A DNA stretch of 64,000 bases from Aristolochia californica (Eukaryota; Streptophyta; Magnoliopsida; Piperales; Aristolochiaceae), in NCBI GenBank assembly GCA_029961685.1, contig JARWKL010000006.1, positions 2,480,001 through 2,544,000 of the forward strand. Reading direction: 5' to 3'. The position numbers and the translations under genes were made by a program. The notes below the pieces were generated by a model, which ran no database searches, had not been told where the DNA came from, and worked only from the letters and a program-made list of their open reading frames with translations. How positions within the stretch are numbered: position 1 is the first letter of the stretch; every line of letters starts with the position of its first letter. Below are positions 11,002 through 22,592 of this stretch, in pieces.

Positions 11002-11870
11002 GTGGAAATTGTCCTCGGTTGTATGGATTTGGATCTTGCACTTCGTGCTGAACAACCCACTTCTACTCTGGAAAACCTCAATGAGGTTAAAATAGAGAAG
11101 TGGGATCGCTCTTATCGAATGTGCTTGATGATCATGAAACACTCCATTTCGGAGGCGTTTAAGGGTTCTATGATTGAGAGCAAGAGCGCCAAGAAGTTCC
11201 TTGAGGAAATTGAGCAATATTTTGCACTGAACGAAAAGTCGAAGGCAAGTAACCTTTTGGCTAAACTCGTTTCGATGAAGTATAAGTGCAAAGGGAATAT
11301 AAGGGAGTACATCATGGAGATGTCACATCTCGCGTCAAAACTCAAGTCACTTAAGTTGAAGTTGTCTGCGGATTTGCTCGCGTACTTGGTTTTGATATCT
11401 CTTCTTGTACACTTTGGACAATTCAAAGTGAGCTATAATACTCAGAAGGACAAATAGTTGCTCAATGAGCTTATATCTCACTGTGTGCAAGAGGAAGAGA
11501 GGCAGCAACGGGATAAGATTGAAAGTGTTCACTTGGCATCGACCTCTCAGATCAAGAAGAAGAAGAGAGTTAAGGATGCTGCGAAAGGATCTTCTCAGAA
11601 TAAAAAACAGGATGAGATGTTTACCTGCTACTTCTGCAAGAAGCCGGGACATATGAAGAAAAAGTGTCCCAAGTACGCCATTTGGCGTGTAAAGAAGGGT
11701 ATGTCTCTAGCTTTAGTTTGTTCTAAAGTTAATTTAGCTTTTGTACCTAAAGATACTTGGTGGGTGGATTCTGGTGCTACCACTCACATAAGCCTTTGCA
11801 GGGTTGCCTGTGGAGCCGACTGCCAAGTGATACTGAAAAGTTTATTTTTGTGGTGAATTTACATCATGCC
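11002..11870 (+). pseudogene. Copia Gag-protease fragment, broken
   Basis: The frame 11002-11457 has the copia Gag helical core (EKWDRSYRMCLMIMKHSI and a KFLEEIEQYF segment). It is stopped by a TAG at 11455-11457, where relatives usually have Trp. The same frame resumes at 11458 with LNELISHCVQEEER, a basic linker, the zinc knuckle CYFCKKPGHMKKKC and then the protease motif WWVDSGATTHIS. Within about 20 residues the frame is lost and the sequence runs into the reversed LTR at 11856. There is no integrase or RT, so it is not mobile alone. Confidence 0.85.
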
Positions 11871-12256
11871 AGAATATTAGGATTTGTAGATTCGGGTTAA
11901 ATACATAGATCCATTATGAACAATCACCGATTGTTGTAGAATTACTATGACAATTGATACGAACGGATGATTGGTTTTATGGTCTTCCTCAACTAAATCT
12001 CTTGGGACTGTCGTCTCTCTTCTGGATGGGGAGAAGGAAAATTGTATGTGATTTAGTCGCTTGGAGACCATAACTATAATGTGCTCCTTATATAGGGTTT
12101 CATAATTCCCTATGGTATCTACTTAATTGGCCCATATTCCAATTTTTTTATTGCAGTCCATAGGCTTACCACAATTAAACCACTTAATTTCGGCCTATTC
12201 CATTAAATAATAAATATATTACCCAAATTAGAATAGAAAACTTGGGTTTCCTAACA
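11856..12256 (-). mobile_element. Inverted copy of the 4117-4547 LTR
   Basis: Its reverse complement begins TGTTAGGAAACCCAAG (at 12256) and matches the LTR at 4117 through the TATA-like CTATATAAGG and the leader. It lies head-on to the Gag fragment at 11002, so the two do not form one normal element. With the copy at 4117 it brackets 7.3 kb of element debris. Confidence 0.75.
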
Positions 12257-12790
12257 TATTGTACAAATATAGGAGAATGTATTGATTTGTATGACCAATA
12301 TGTATCATGTTTTGAGGTCCCCAATTTGTATTAGAAATTCGATATGTCCATCACTAGTAAGTTGTTAGATCGTCACACCTCTATGAAATAGTCATATTAG
12401 ACTCTAGTCAAGGAGTATTCCTAGAGATTTCAAAGTTGTCTTAGTATGAGATGGATTCGTGGTCGTATAATTTAATTATATTATACACTTTATGTTGCTT
12501 TTAGAAGTGGACCCCCAATAATTTCTTTCGAAAGGAGGTTACACTCAAATCCAACCAAAATTTGCTACACCCAACTTATAATGATAGGGTCGACAACTCA
12601 GCAACAAAAGACACCCCAACCACTACGATTGGCACTCGAAGAACCGGCTCCATTTTAAACAACAATCACAGGAGCTAATTACTAGAGCGCCGCTCATTAA
12701 TTAGGGCTAATTACTACTGATCATGGACTTGTCCTCGGGCATGCACTCACCCCGTTCACAAGATGCACAAAAAAAAAAAAGGCGAAAATC
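12257..12790. other. Intergenic, distal TIP upstream region
   Basis: No gene or element recognised. From about 12690 the sequence begins to resemble the region upstream of the second TIP gene, with shared phrases ATTACT-GAT-ATGGACTTGTCCT (12711-12735 versus 14918-14940). Confidence 0.4.
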
Positions 12791-12811
12791 ATGCCTAATA
12801 AAACCAATCAA

Positions 12812-12950
12812 GACGGGCGGTGGGCGGCGACCAATCTTGTGGTTCCCTCGCGATTCCGTCTTTCACCGGTCGCATCTCCTGTCTGTCGGTCCCTGTAGTC
12901 GGTACCGGCGTGGCCCGCCACCAGCCGAAATTCTTCGCTATAAAATCCGT
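12812..12950 (+). promoter_or_regulatory. TIP2 copy A proximal promoter
   Basis: A TATA box CTATAAAATCC lies at about 12937-12947, 85-90 bp before the start codon. A block with GGGCGGTGGGCGG and CCAATC (12815-12838) is also found upstream of copy B at 14973-14993, in sequence that is otherwise unlike. Sharing such blocks between tandem paralogues suggests kept regulatory elements. Confidence 0.55.
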
Positions 12951-13030
12951 CATTTCTCCCTCACCTTTTCAAGCAACCAAGTTTCAGCAAGCTCAGACAA
13001 GCTTGCAGTCTCTTCCTCCAGTAGGTAAAA

Positions 13031-13996
13031 ATGGTGAAACTTGCTATCGGTAGCATTGGCGATTCCTTCAGCGTCGGGTCTCTCAAGGCCTATCTGGCGG
13101 AGTTCATTGCCACCCTTCTTTTCGTCTTCGCCGGTGTTGGCTCCGCCATTGCGTTCAGTAAGTAAACAATGGTCACGATGGTGGTTAGCTTAGCTCTTAA
13201 CGCGAACTGGTGTATTTGAATTGGAAGCTACCCTTTTATCTTATGAATAGTTATGGTGAATTAACACGCGCGCAGGTAAGCTGACTGCCGGTGCCCCACT
13301 CGACGCCTCTGGTCTTGTGGCCGTCGCCGTCGCCCATGCTTTCGCGTTGTTTGTCGGTGTCTCCATAGCAGCCAACATCTCCGGCGGCCACCTAAACCCT
13401 GCAGTGACTTTCGGATTGGCCATCGGAGGCAACATTACCCTCCTCACCGGCTTCTTCTACTGGGTTGCCCAGTGCCTAGGCTCCATTGTCGCTTGCTTGC
13501 TCTTGAAGTTCGTCACCAGTGGGGAGGTATTTAATCTATAACAGTGCAATAATTTCAATCAGTAACTGAGACAGCGTGACACCAATCTAATGGATATGAT
13601 TTTCTTCTGCTATTTCAGGCCATCCCGACTCATAGCGTCGCGGCAGGGATGACGGGTCTGGAAGGCGCGGTGATGGAGATCATCATCACCTTCGCTCTCG
13701 TCTACACGGTCTACGCTACCGCAGCAGATCCCAAGAAGGGTTCTCTCGGAACCATCGCTCCCATTGCAATCGGTTTCATTGTGGGCGCCAACATCCTCGC
13801 CGCCGGTCCCTTCAGCGGTGGCTCCATGAATCCAGCACGCTCCTTCGGTCCAGCGGTTGCCAGCGGAGACTTCTCCCAGAACTGGATCTACTGGGTAGGT
13901 CCTCTCATCGGCGGTGGACTTGCCGGCCTTGTGTACGGTGACATTTTCATCGGATCCTATGCCCCCCTCCCCGGATCTTCTGAAGACTACGCTTAG
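13031..13996 (+). CDS. TIP2: Tonoplast intrinsic protein, TIP2 type (copy A)
   Basis: Three exons: 13031-13157, 13276-13526 and 13619-13996, all with GT-AG borders, giving 251 residues. The product is a six-helix aquaporin of the vacuolar membrane. The TIP2 (delta-TIP) group moves water and often ammonia. Both pore half-helix motifs are intact ([11 protein letters not shown] in exon 2, [11 protein letters not shown] in exon 3). The His of helix 2 (VAVAHAF) and the Arg after the second NPA fit the TIP2-type selectivity filter. The N-terminus [14 protein letters not shown] and the short C-terminal tail ending EDYA are typical. A near-identical paralogue lies 1.2 kb downstream on the same strand. 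Subgroup number is by resemblance only. Confidence 0.95.
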
Positions 13997-14960
13997 GCCT
14001 CGAAAGAGTAGATTGGAATTAGCCATTAAATGTCGGGTTTTGATGTTTAACTGTGGTGGATTCTTTCTTTAGGAGTCTGCTCCAATAAAAAGAGTAGATA
14101 AGAAGTTTTTTTTTTTTTTTTTGTAGTAGTAGTTTGTTGCTTCATTGTTGTTTATCTGGGCGTACTGTTTCTGGAGTTATTTGGGTTTGGACAGAAACAG
14201 GGTCGCAGATGTAGATCAGATTGCAATATTGGACCATGAGCGTTATGATTGACATCATTTGTTTGATACATAAAAGGGCTGACTCTGCGATAGACATGTG
14301 AGCCAGTAACTAGGGGCGGCATCTAGCCTCTCGAGTTCAGCCTGCCTAATCTCAATGTCTGTTTTTTCACTTGACCAGATTTGAGTAACTATTGACCATC
14401 ATTCATGATGGATCTGGTTCCATTGACGTATCAAATTGATCTGGTTCCATCACCTAATCTCACTTAAAAATTTGAAATTCTGGACACGTTCTTGTCCATG
14501 ACCCCATTCATCCTCTTCCAAATCCGGGTTAAACTAGCCGAGTTGCTGTCAACAGCTGTTGGTACGATTACTTGAGCCTTAATTGACAAAAATTAGCTTC
14601 CAATTAAATGACCCCAACAACTTCTATCCGACAAAAGAGAATTCACTGATTGAGCTTTGCCTGACATCGATTGGCCGACGATCCGAGTGAATAAGGATCA
14701 GATTAAGATGTGTAAACATGGGCCCACACGATTAAGAAGTCTATAATTAAATTTTTTTGATAAAAATTAAATTAAGTCATCCGAGAGTTGTAAAATATTT
14801 TAATTCATATTTCCATTTTATAAAATATTATATATTTTAATTTAATTAGGGGGTGGTTACCACTTTTGGGCTTTTCTACTGATTAACAAAATTCCCCAAA
14901 GTTTGGTCGACTATTAATTACTGATTATGGACTTGTCCTTGCCCTCATCATTTCTAATAA
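13997..14960. other. Intergenic between the TIP genes
   Basis: It holds the copy A 3' untranslated region, with AATAAA-like CCAATAAAAAG at about 14083, and a 19-T run near 14108. A fragment CTAGGGGCGGC at 14311 resembles the end of the hAT-type element seen at 22593. The rest is A/T-rich spacer. Confidence 0.4.
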
Positions 14961-14971
14961 ATTCAAGCTAG

Positions 14972-15112
14972 GGCGGTGGGCGGTGAGCCAATCATTGTGC
15001 TTCTCTGGAAAATGTCTCTATTCTCATTCGCGTCTTCCGCCAGGGGGTCCATGGGACGGTGCTGTCCAGGGTCACCTCGCCACGTCGTCGCCCGGGTGCC
15101 ATTATAAAAGCT
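14972..15112 (+). promoter_or_regulatory. TIP2 copy B proximal promoter
   Basis: TATA box ATTATAAAAG at 15101-15110, about 107 bp before the start codon. The GGGCGGTGGGCGG...CCAATC block matches that of copy A in order and spacing. The sequence around it is otherwise divergent. Confidence 0.55.
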
Positions 15113-15216
15113 CTGAGCTCTATCGCTTTTGGATTCGTACCAGACGGCCTCGGCGAGCTCGGAGCACAAGCAGGAGAAACAGAGAAAGTGTAGTGAGCTT
15201 GATTTCTCTTGTAAAA

Positions 15217-16187
15217 ATGGTGAAGATCGCTTTCGGTAGCTTTGGGGACTCCTTCAGTGTTGGGTCTCTGAAGTCGTATCTGGCGGAGTTCATCGCTACC
15301 CTTCTCTTTGTCTTCGCTGGAGTCGGCTCCGCCATTGCCTTCAGTAAGTACTAACAGGCGTCTAATCTGGGTTACAGTTCGATGGAGAGTCAAATGGATG
15401 ATGTGTGATAGTACGCAGTGGTTGAATTGGACGTCCTTCTTGCTAACTCATGATGTGGTACTGATCGTCAATGTGCAGGTAAGCTGACTGCCGGTGCCCC
15501 ACTCGACGCCGCTGGTCTTGTGGCCGTTGCTGTCGCCCATGCATTCGCCTTGTTCGTCGGTGTCTCCATAGCTGCCAACATCTCCGGCGGCCACTTAAAC
15601 CCTGCAGTGACATTCGGATTGGCCATCGGAGGCAACATCACCCTCCTCACCGGTTTCTTCTACTGGGTTGCCCAGTGTCTTGGCTCCATTGTTGCTTGCT
15701 TCCTCTTGAAGTTCGTCACCAGTGGCGAGGTATTTAATCTAAAATAGTGCGACAATTTCACGGAATAAGTTAAAAATTAACCCATCTAATCCATATGATT
15801 ATCTTTTGGCAGCCGATCCCGACTCACGGCGTCGCAGCGGGAATTAACGGCTTCGAGGGAGTGGTGATGGAGATCATCATCACCTTCGCTCTCGTCTACA
15901 CGGTCTACGCCACCGCAGCAGATCCCAAGAAGGGTTCACTCGGAACCATCGCACCCATTGCAATCGGTTTCATCGTGGGCGCCAACATACTCGCCGCCGG
16001 TCCTTTCAGCGGAGGCTCCATGAACCCAGCCCGCTCCTTCGGCCCTGCGGTTGCCAGCGGAGACTTTTCCGAGAACTGGATTTACTGGGTTGGCCCGCTC
16101 ATCGGCGGTGGACTCGCTGGCCTTGTCTACGGAGACATCTTCATCGGATCATATACCCCCCTCCCCGCTGCTGAAGACTACTCTTAG
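15217..16187 (+). CDS. TIP2: Tonoplast intrinsic protein, TIP2 type (copy B)
   Basis: Exons 15217-15343, 15479-15729 and 15813-16187 give 250 residues. Exon lengths, intron positions and phases are identical to copy A apart from one codon in exon 3. Both NPA motifs and the helix-2 His are present. Exon 2 encodes 83 residues with only two changes from copy A (Ala/Ser in LDAxGL, Phe/Leu in VACxLL). The introns share almost nothing outside the splice sites. Same role as copy A: vacuolar water or ammonia channel. Head-to-tail arrangement indicates local duplication. Confidence 0.95.
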
Positions 16188-18198
16188 ATCGCCTTGAAAA
16201 TGGCTGGGATTCGAGGAGTTTGGAGGACTCCTTGGCGTACTCTCAGCTTCAATAAAAGTGTAGGTAGCAATTTCTGTGTTTTGTTGGTTTCTTGCTGCCG
16301 CTCTTTGCGCACTGTTTCTCTTGTTGATTGGACAGAAACGGTCATGGATCGATCATCAAACTTGCTTCCTCCAGTAAAATCTCTGAAATTTTAAATTAGA
16401 TGAGCCTTGTTTGATACCGGCCCTACTCACGTCACGTCTATGAACAACGTGGGTGGGCTGGGCAACCCAACAGGTTGAGCTGTCAAGCACTAGTCGTCGC
16501 CTCTTCCGTGACTGTGGGGTCTACGTGGACACTGCCACTTTTTATGCTTCCACAAATCTTATGTGAAGTTTATGGCCCCACACATCTGCAACATGAATAA
16601 TGGGATAACAAAAATGGAGGTGGTGACAGTGTGTGCTGTCAATTTTGTCTTCGAATCGTCTGCCGAATAGATAATTTTTGTCCATGTTCCCCAAAGCACA
16701 ATATATTTTCGTTAAGGGCACGAAGAAGTTGGTGCACCAAAGTGATGTAACATTAAGTGAATGTTATTAAAAGAACATGACTCCGTCCATTAAATAATGT
16801 TGACCACCACATGGGTGTCAGGCCCCCTCTCAATTCAACCAAACAGAAACAATTTTCAAAATTGTACACCCATGATCACGACATCATCAATGAGGAAAGC
16901 CCAGGCTTTTAATGAAAGCTATATTTACTTCTCTCCTGAACCGCTTGGTCCAAGTAATTACTGAACCGGCTCAATGCTGCTATTGTGACTGACTAGCGGC
17001 TACTTCGTGCGATATTAATTTAATATTTAGTTAAGTAGAAAGGATTTTAAAATTTTAATTCTATTAAAATAATAAAAGTAAACTTTAAATTAAAATAAAT
17101 AATAAAAATTAGTATTATAAATATATAAATTATAATAAATAAAATTATTCATAAATTTTATATTTTATTAAATATTTGAGATATTTTAAATGATTTTAAA
17201 TTATGAATAGGTTAAAAATAAATTGAGAAACAAATAATTGAATAACATCAATATATAAAAAAGAAAATGATGCAATAAATTAATAACACAAAAAATGAAA
17301 CTATTATCAGTAAATGTTTATTATGTAAAGTATATTATAACGAAATAGATATGTCTAGAAGTAAGATCATATATTTCTGATTAGGAAAACTAATATCAAT
17401 ATATCTATTTTTAATATTTAAATATAAAATATTTAGTTACCTGCCATGATTGAGTATGTAATTCTAGAACCAATGTTTGTATCAGGCTTGCCAAATGCTT
17501 GGCTTCTATTAAATATTTGCTCGAGCTTCTTATAATGGGAGCAAGATTTCCTCTCTCTTGATGGTGTTCTAGATTGGAGTTTAGTAATTGTAGCTAAGAA
17601 GGATATCTTGCTAGCTATTCCTCTTAGAAGATACGTCTCATGTACAATAGAAATAAATATAATAATTGATAGAATATGAGATCGTCTCAAATTGTAACTC
17701 TAAAACATTTTAAACTTTGTTGTAGATTACTTTACGACACTGACAAGTGTCAATATGGTCTAAAAACATTTCCTATGGCTTCATAAACAGATCAGATATG
17801 AGATTTTTCATATGATTTTGTACTCTACTTGGTTTGTGGTCAAATGTAAAGAAATCATAAGAAGTCGTCATTTCGTGTCTGGGCATTTCTTTATCTGTAG
17901 AACATGAGAAATATTGATCTTCAAGGTGCCATTTCTATGTCTTTAGTCATGGACTTCTCTAATTAAATGTGACTCTTTTTCCTTTTGTAACTTTTAATGG
18001 CAGGAAAAATTCAGAACAAGGATTTTGTCAAATTTTAGGAGCAATAGGATTAGAAGGTTTGAAGGTAACGGAAAAGTTTACATAAATTGTCGGTGATTTA
18101 ATGTTATCATAGCTCAAAAGGCGATTTTTTCTCCTTTCCATGCAACAATTACTGTTTGTGTAAAGGACAATATTGTTTTAATACATAAGGAAATCTTT
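16188..18198. other. Intergenic, no gene recognised
   Basis: After the copy B 3' region (AATAAAAG near 16251) the DNA has no supported coding frame. 17015-17440 is very A/T-rich. Nothing in 17440-18198 matched a family I know. Confidence 0.45.
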
Positions 18199-18594
18199 AA
18201 GGTTGTGTTTGGAACACAGAAAGTGGAGAGAAAATAAAAGGAAGAAAAGTAGAACAAAAGAGGTCACTTTTTTCTTGTTAGGATGCATATGGAAAATGAG
18301 AGACAAAATGGAAGGGAAATATAGTTTCTCTTGTTTGGATACACGTGAAAAAAGAAAAAGAAAATAAAATTAGTAATATTTTAAAATTTTGATGATTAAA
18401 ATTTTCTCTCAAGTTTCTATTTATTTTCTTTTCTTCCCAAATTCTATTGTTTTGTGACAAAAAAAATTATTAACTAAGAGAAAAAATAATTTTTTATTTT
18501 ATTTTATTTTATCTCAATGATTATTTGTTGCCAAATAATAAAAAAAACCTTTCTCTCACATTTTTTTCTTTTTTGCGGGTTCCAAACATACCCT
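18199..18594. mobile_element. MITE, about 395 bp
   Basis: Ends form an imperfect terminal inverted repeat: AGGTTGTGTTTGGAAC at the left, and the reverse complement of the right end reads AGGGTATGTTTGGAAC. The interior is A/T-rich, non-coding, and carries CTTGTTTGGATACACGTGAA. Two further copies of the same family lie in the last intron of the DUF828 gene at 27935-28634. A clear target duplication was not found, so the superfamily is open (hAT-like or PIF-like). Confidence 0.7.
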
Positions 18595-19838
18595 AAAAAA
18601 TATTATAAATGATCCTCTCTCTCCTTTGAGATTTTTTTGTCTTCTTCATCTTAAAATCACTGTAATAACATCTGATCCAGGTATATATCCCGATTCCTAA
18701 TACTTAAAAATCACTGTAATAACGTCTGATCCTCTCTCTCCTTGGAATGTTTTTTTTGTCTTCTTCGTCTTAAGATGGCTTCTTATACGTTTTTCAATCT
18801 CACTGGCTTGTATTTCTTTGTCGGTTTCATGTGAAGAAATTCCTACCATCTGCATGTGCAATAAGTTTTTAGGTTGACAAAAGTGAAAAGACACGGCATT
18901 AGGTCAAATATTCACTGTAGATCCAAGTGTTAAGATGTCTAAGTGGATCAAATATTTATATTATCGTTGGTTCATCTTCTTCCAGTGACAGGTTCCATTG
19001 ACCCACTTCCAGTGCACCGACGGCGAGAGACGATGGATCCAACGACGCACCTGTCACGACAAGCCGTGCATGTAATAACCAGAAGTTCAGAACAAACCAG
19101 AGAAAGAAATTGCCATTAAAGTTTATCTAGTCTGATATTAGAAGTATTATTTTCACTCCTAGCCATGGCAGATCCAACTGCTGCGACTACCAAAAAGAAA
19201 AATGGAGAAGAATTCAGCCACATAAGAACGGAAGGCGCTACAAGAAAGAGACTGTTGGAAATGGGTCATCGTCGTAATTGAAGATGCTTTCTATTTTACT
19301 GAAGAAAAATTAATACCTCGGAGAATGAACAGAGCAAGTTCGAGAGTTCTGTTGCTATTAATTTAAAGAGGCTGCAGGACGCCTGAGAAGAGCAACGAAG
19401 ACCAACAAGCAAAGGTCATGCCTTTGCAGTAATATTGCCAAAAATGAAAAAAAACTTCTGTAATGAAAATTTCTTTCCTCAACCTCTGGAAGACCACATC
19501 GCCGTCCAAAATTACCAACGGCGACTTCCGTTAAATTTAAAATAGAGAGAGACGAGTTGACCGTCTGCAGTCGCAAAAGACTGGACTTTTCTGGGTTCTA
19601 CTGCGTTGAAAATTTCTACACATTCGACCATGTCCATGCAAGCGAAGCAACCAAGATCAATAGAAATAGAACCTTCCATGCCGGGCATTCTTCAGCAGAC
19701 CCTTGACCAACGCCTCGGCTTTTCCCTCCCCTCTCCCCTCATTAAATAGCTTCTCCAGGACGGCGAACTCCCTAACCATTAATCCGCTCAATCCGCTGTC
19801 TCTATTCTGGGTTTTTTTCCTTCCTTTGTCGCAGAGAT
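18595..19838. other. Intergenic and VQ upstream region
   Basis: A short direct duplication carries TGATCCTCTCTCTCC and then TTTTGTCTTCTTC (near 18610 and 18730). From 19330 the sequence becomes less A/T-rich. A TATA-like TTAAATAG at about 19742 could serve the VQ gene, whose start codon lies about 95 bp downstream. Confidence 0.4.
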
Positions 19839-20213
19839 ATGAAGCTCCCCACCAAGAAAGAGTCTCACGGCTCGAGGCCTCCACCCCTTAAGGTCGTGAA
19901 TTACTCTCTGAAGAAGACAGCCCGTTCACTCCCACCGTCGGCACCCCTCAGCCGTCGTCCACCTGTGATCACCTACCTCAGATCTCCCAGGGTCATCCGC
20001 GTCGAACCTCGAAATTTCATGAGAGTGGTTCAGCAACTGACGGGCAACTCATCATCCTCATGTTCGTCTTCTGAAACCAACCGATCTGACTTCCACGGAA
20101 CAGATGAGGTAACCTCCAACACGAACAAAAACTCTGATCAAGATGCTGAAACGGAGGAGGAGATGAAGTGGTACATACTTGATATATTTGATACGACTTC
20201 TCTGGCCAGTTAA
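19839..20213 (+). CDS. VQ-motif protein, intronless
   Basis: A single-exon gene for 124 residues. The hallmark is FMRVVQQLTG at residues 60-69, matching FxxxVQxLTG. It is preceded by PPVITYLRSPRVIRVEP, the proline and basic lead-in of MKS1/VQ8-type members. The N-terminus is Lys/Arg/Pro-rich. The C-terminal half is Ser-rich, then acidic (AETEEE). VQ proteins are nuclear partners of WRKY factors and some are MAP-kinase substrates in defence or growth signalling. The ATG at 19839 was chosen because MKLPTKK begins the conserved basic segment. Most plant VQ genes lack introns, as here. Confidence 0.85.
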   Translation: MKLPTKKESHGSRPPPLKVVNYSLKKTARSLPPSAPLSRRPPVITYLRSPRVIRVEPRNFMRVVQQLTGNSSSSCSSSETNRSDFHGTDEVTSNTNKNSDQDAETEEEMKWYILDIFDTTSLAS

Positions 20214-21450
20214 CTGTTTTTTTCATTTTTGCTCCTCTAGGATTTTTTACCCAAGGGGTTATTGTACAAAACCCTAATTGGACACGACGGATGTTCTTCC
20301 ATTACAGTTGCAGTTGCATGCTTTGATGGGTTTCTGTTTTTATGGGTATCCATGGTAGCTTACCGATTGTTGGAGAAGATTTGAGGCTATTGACGTTAAA
20401 TTTGGAATTTGGATATATATACAAAAATGTTAAATTACAGAAAAATCAACAACGATGGGTACTAAGGTTACAGCTTGATTGCAAGTGAGACGGTCAAAAG
20501 CTGGTCTTTTCATCCTCAGGGTCACAGCTAGATTACAAGTGTTCTTTAGACTTTCTGGTTATCTTTTAATGTTAAGAAACACCTACAACTTAAAAAAATT
20601 GCAAGTTTAAAGAACAAAGAGGATGAATGGACACATTCACATATGGAAAATGGGATTTGAGTTAGTCATCTTGCCTATGTGAATAATCTCTTTCTCTAAG
20701 TATTTTTGTGATTAATGGAGTACTCTTAACATAAATATAAGATTTCAAATGGGAATACAATCCGCAATATTACTTAACATGTATCATCCGATATGTCTCG
20801 AGTCTTCAATTAGCATTATCATACAGGGCTATTGTGTCACCCCGTTTAGGCGAAAAAACATCCGAAACCATAGGTATATCAGATGATATTTTTTAGACGT
20901 TACAAACAAAATATTGTGTTATGAACGTTAAATACTATTTTGTGGGACATTGCAAGATGTCATATAGGCCAATTATAGGACACTAACCTATGACATATAT
21001 CGAATTTTGTCTACCTGATTTTTTATTCCACTCTTTAAGCTTGGAGAGACTTCATCCCGATAACATAGGTCCTTCAAATGAAGCTGGCATTGGTGCACCA
21101 CTAATAACTTCATTGAATGACCTAAGTAATGTGGGTGCACTTCATGTCCTAATTCTTGTGGACCAACCAATTAGTGTGCTCAATAGAAAGTGTAGTGTAA
21201 AATACTTTATTGTGTTAGTGTGCACAGTAAAAAAATGTAGTGGATAGCGGAGAATGAGTTTATTAATAAAATAATTTGATAGATTTAATTTTATTAATTT
21301 TATTTTATTTAATAATTTAATTAAAAAATAATATACAAAATTTAAATTTAAAATAAAAAAATTATTAAAAAAATATAACTAAACAAACATGGGTACTTTT
21401 ATATGTCTATAAACTTAATCAAATTCTTACTTTTAAAAAATCTAAATTAT
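20214..21450. other. Intergenic, no gene recognised
   Basis: 3' flank of the VQ gene followed by A/T-rich DNA. A short open frame at 20990-21247 has no recognisable features and is not supported. Confidence 0.45.
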
Positions 21451-21459
21451 CACTCTTAA

Positions 21460-22105
21460 TTAGTAATTTAATATACTACTAAAAATCATGAATACTACAA
21501 ATAAATAAATAGGGTATTTCATTAATAAAATAAGATAGATTTTTAGTCTAAATTGATACAATAATAACAAAATTTAAAAATATTAATTTAATTAATTATA
21601 CTCTATATACTTGATCAAATTCTTACTTTGATGATATCTTAATTATCATTCTTAAATTAGTAATATAAATTAATATTAAATATCATGAATATAATAAATA
21701 AATAAATAGGGTATTTTCTTAATAAAATTATATGAGTATTTCAATTAAAATCCTTTAATAAAAAAATATTAATAAAATATATTAATTTAAATCCATTAAT
21801 AAGAATATTAGTCTAAATTGATACAATAATTAAAAAATTAAAAAATATTAATTTAATTAATTATACTCTATATAGTTGATCAAATTCTTACTTTTATGAT
21901 ATCTTAATTATCACTCTTAAATTAGTAATATAAATTTATATTAAATATCATGAATATAATAAATAAATAAATAGGGTATTTTCTTAATAAAATTATATGA
22001 GTATTACAATTAAAATCCTTTAATAAAAAAATATTAATAAAATCTATTAATTTAAATCCATTAATTAGAATATTAATTTTCAATAAAATAAGATGAGTAT
22101 TTCCA
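21460..22105. repeat. AT-rich tandem repeat, about 265-bp period
   Basis: The phrase GGGTATTTTCTTAATAAAAT occurs at 21709 and 21974, with the same flanks for more than 200 bp (TATCATGAATATAATAAATA before it, ATTAATTTAAATCCATTAAT after it). A third, more diverged and shorter unit begins near 21510. The block is almost wholly A/T. Confidence 0.8.
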
Positions 22106-22592
22106 TTAAAAGCCAACTGAATTAGTTTATACTTGTCAGAAAAAAAAAAGAAAAAAAAAGAAAAGAAAAAAAAAGAAAAGAGTAATTAGAGACTGATTTG
22201 AAAGCTTTTGGAATCATAACAAATGGTTTTAGCTGACAACTTAGAGCTAATATATTGATAGAAAAATAACAAAAAAGAAGAAAAAAGTACTCCCCAATCC
22301 AATCCCCACGATTGCCATGTCTCACAAACCCCTGTGTTTTACTGGTGGCAGAGGAAACACAATCCGGGGACAATAAAAGAGGATAGGCTGTCCAACATAC
22401 CCAATTGCTACAGAATGGGACCAATGAATTGATTATTGTGGAGGTCGATGTGATTGAGGTAGGCGCAGTAGGCGAACTGAGGCAAGATAGGGCTGGTGAC
22501 ATAGTTGGATGAAAGGTCGAGAACAATAAGATTTAACAACGACTTGAGATAAGTGGGGATAGGGTTGAGAGGAAGGCGTTGCAGCTTGAAAC

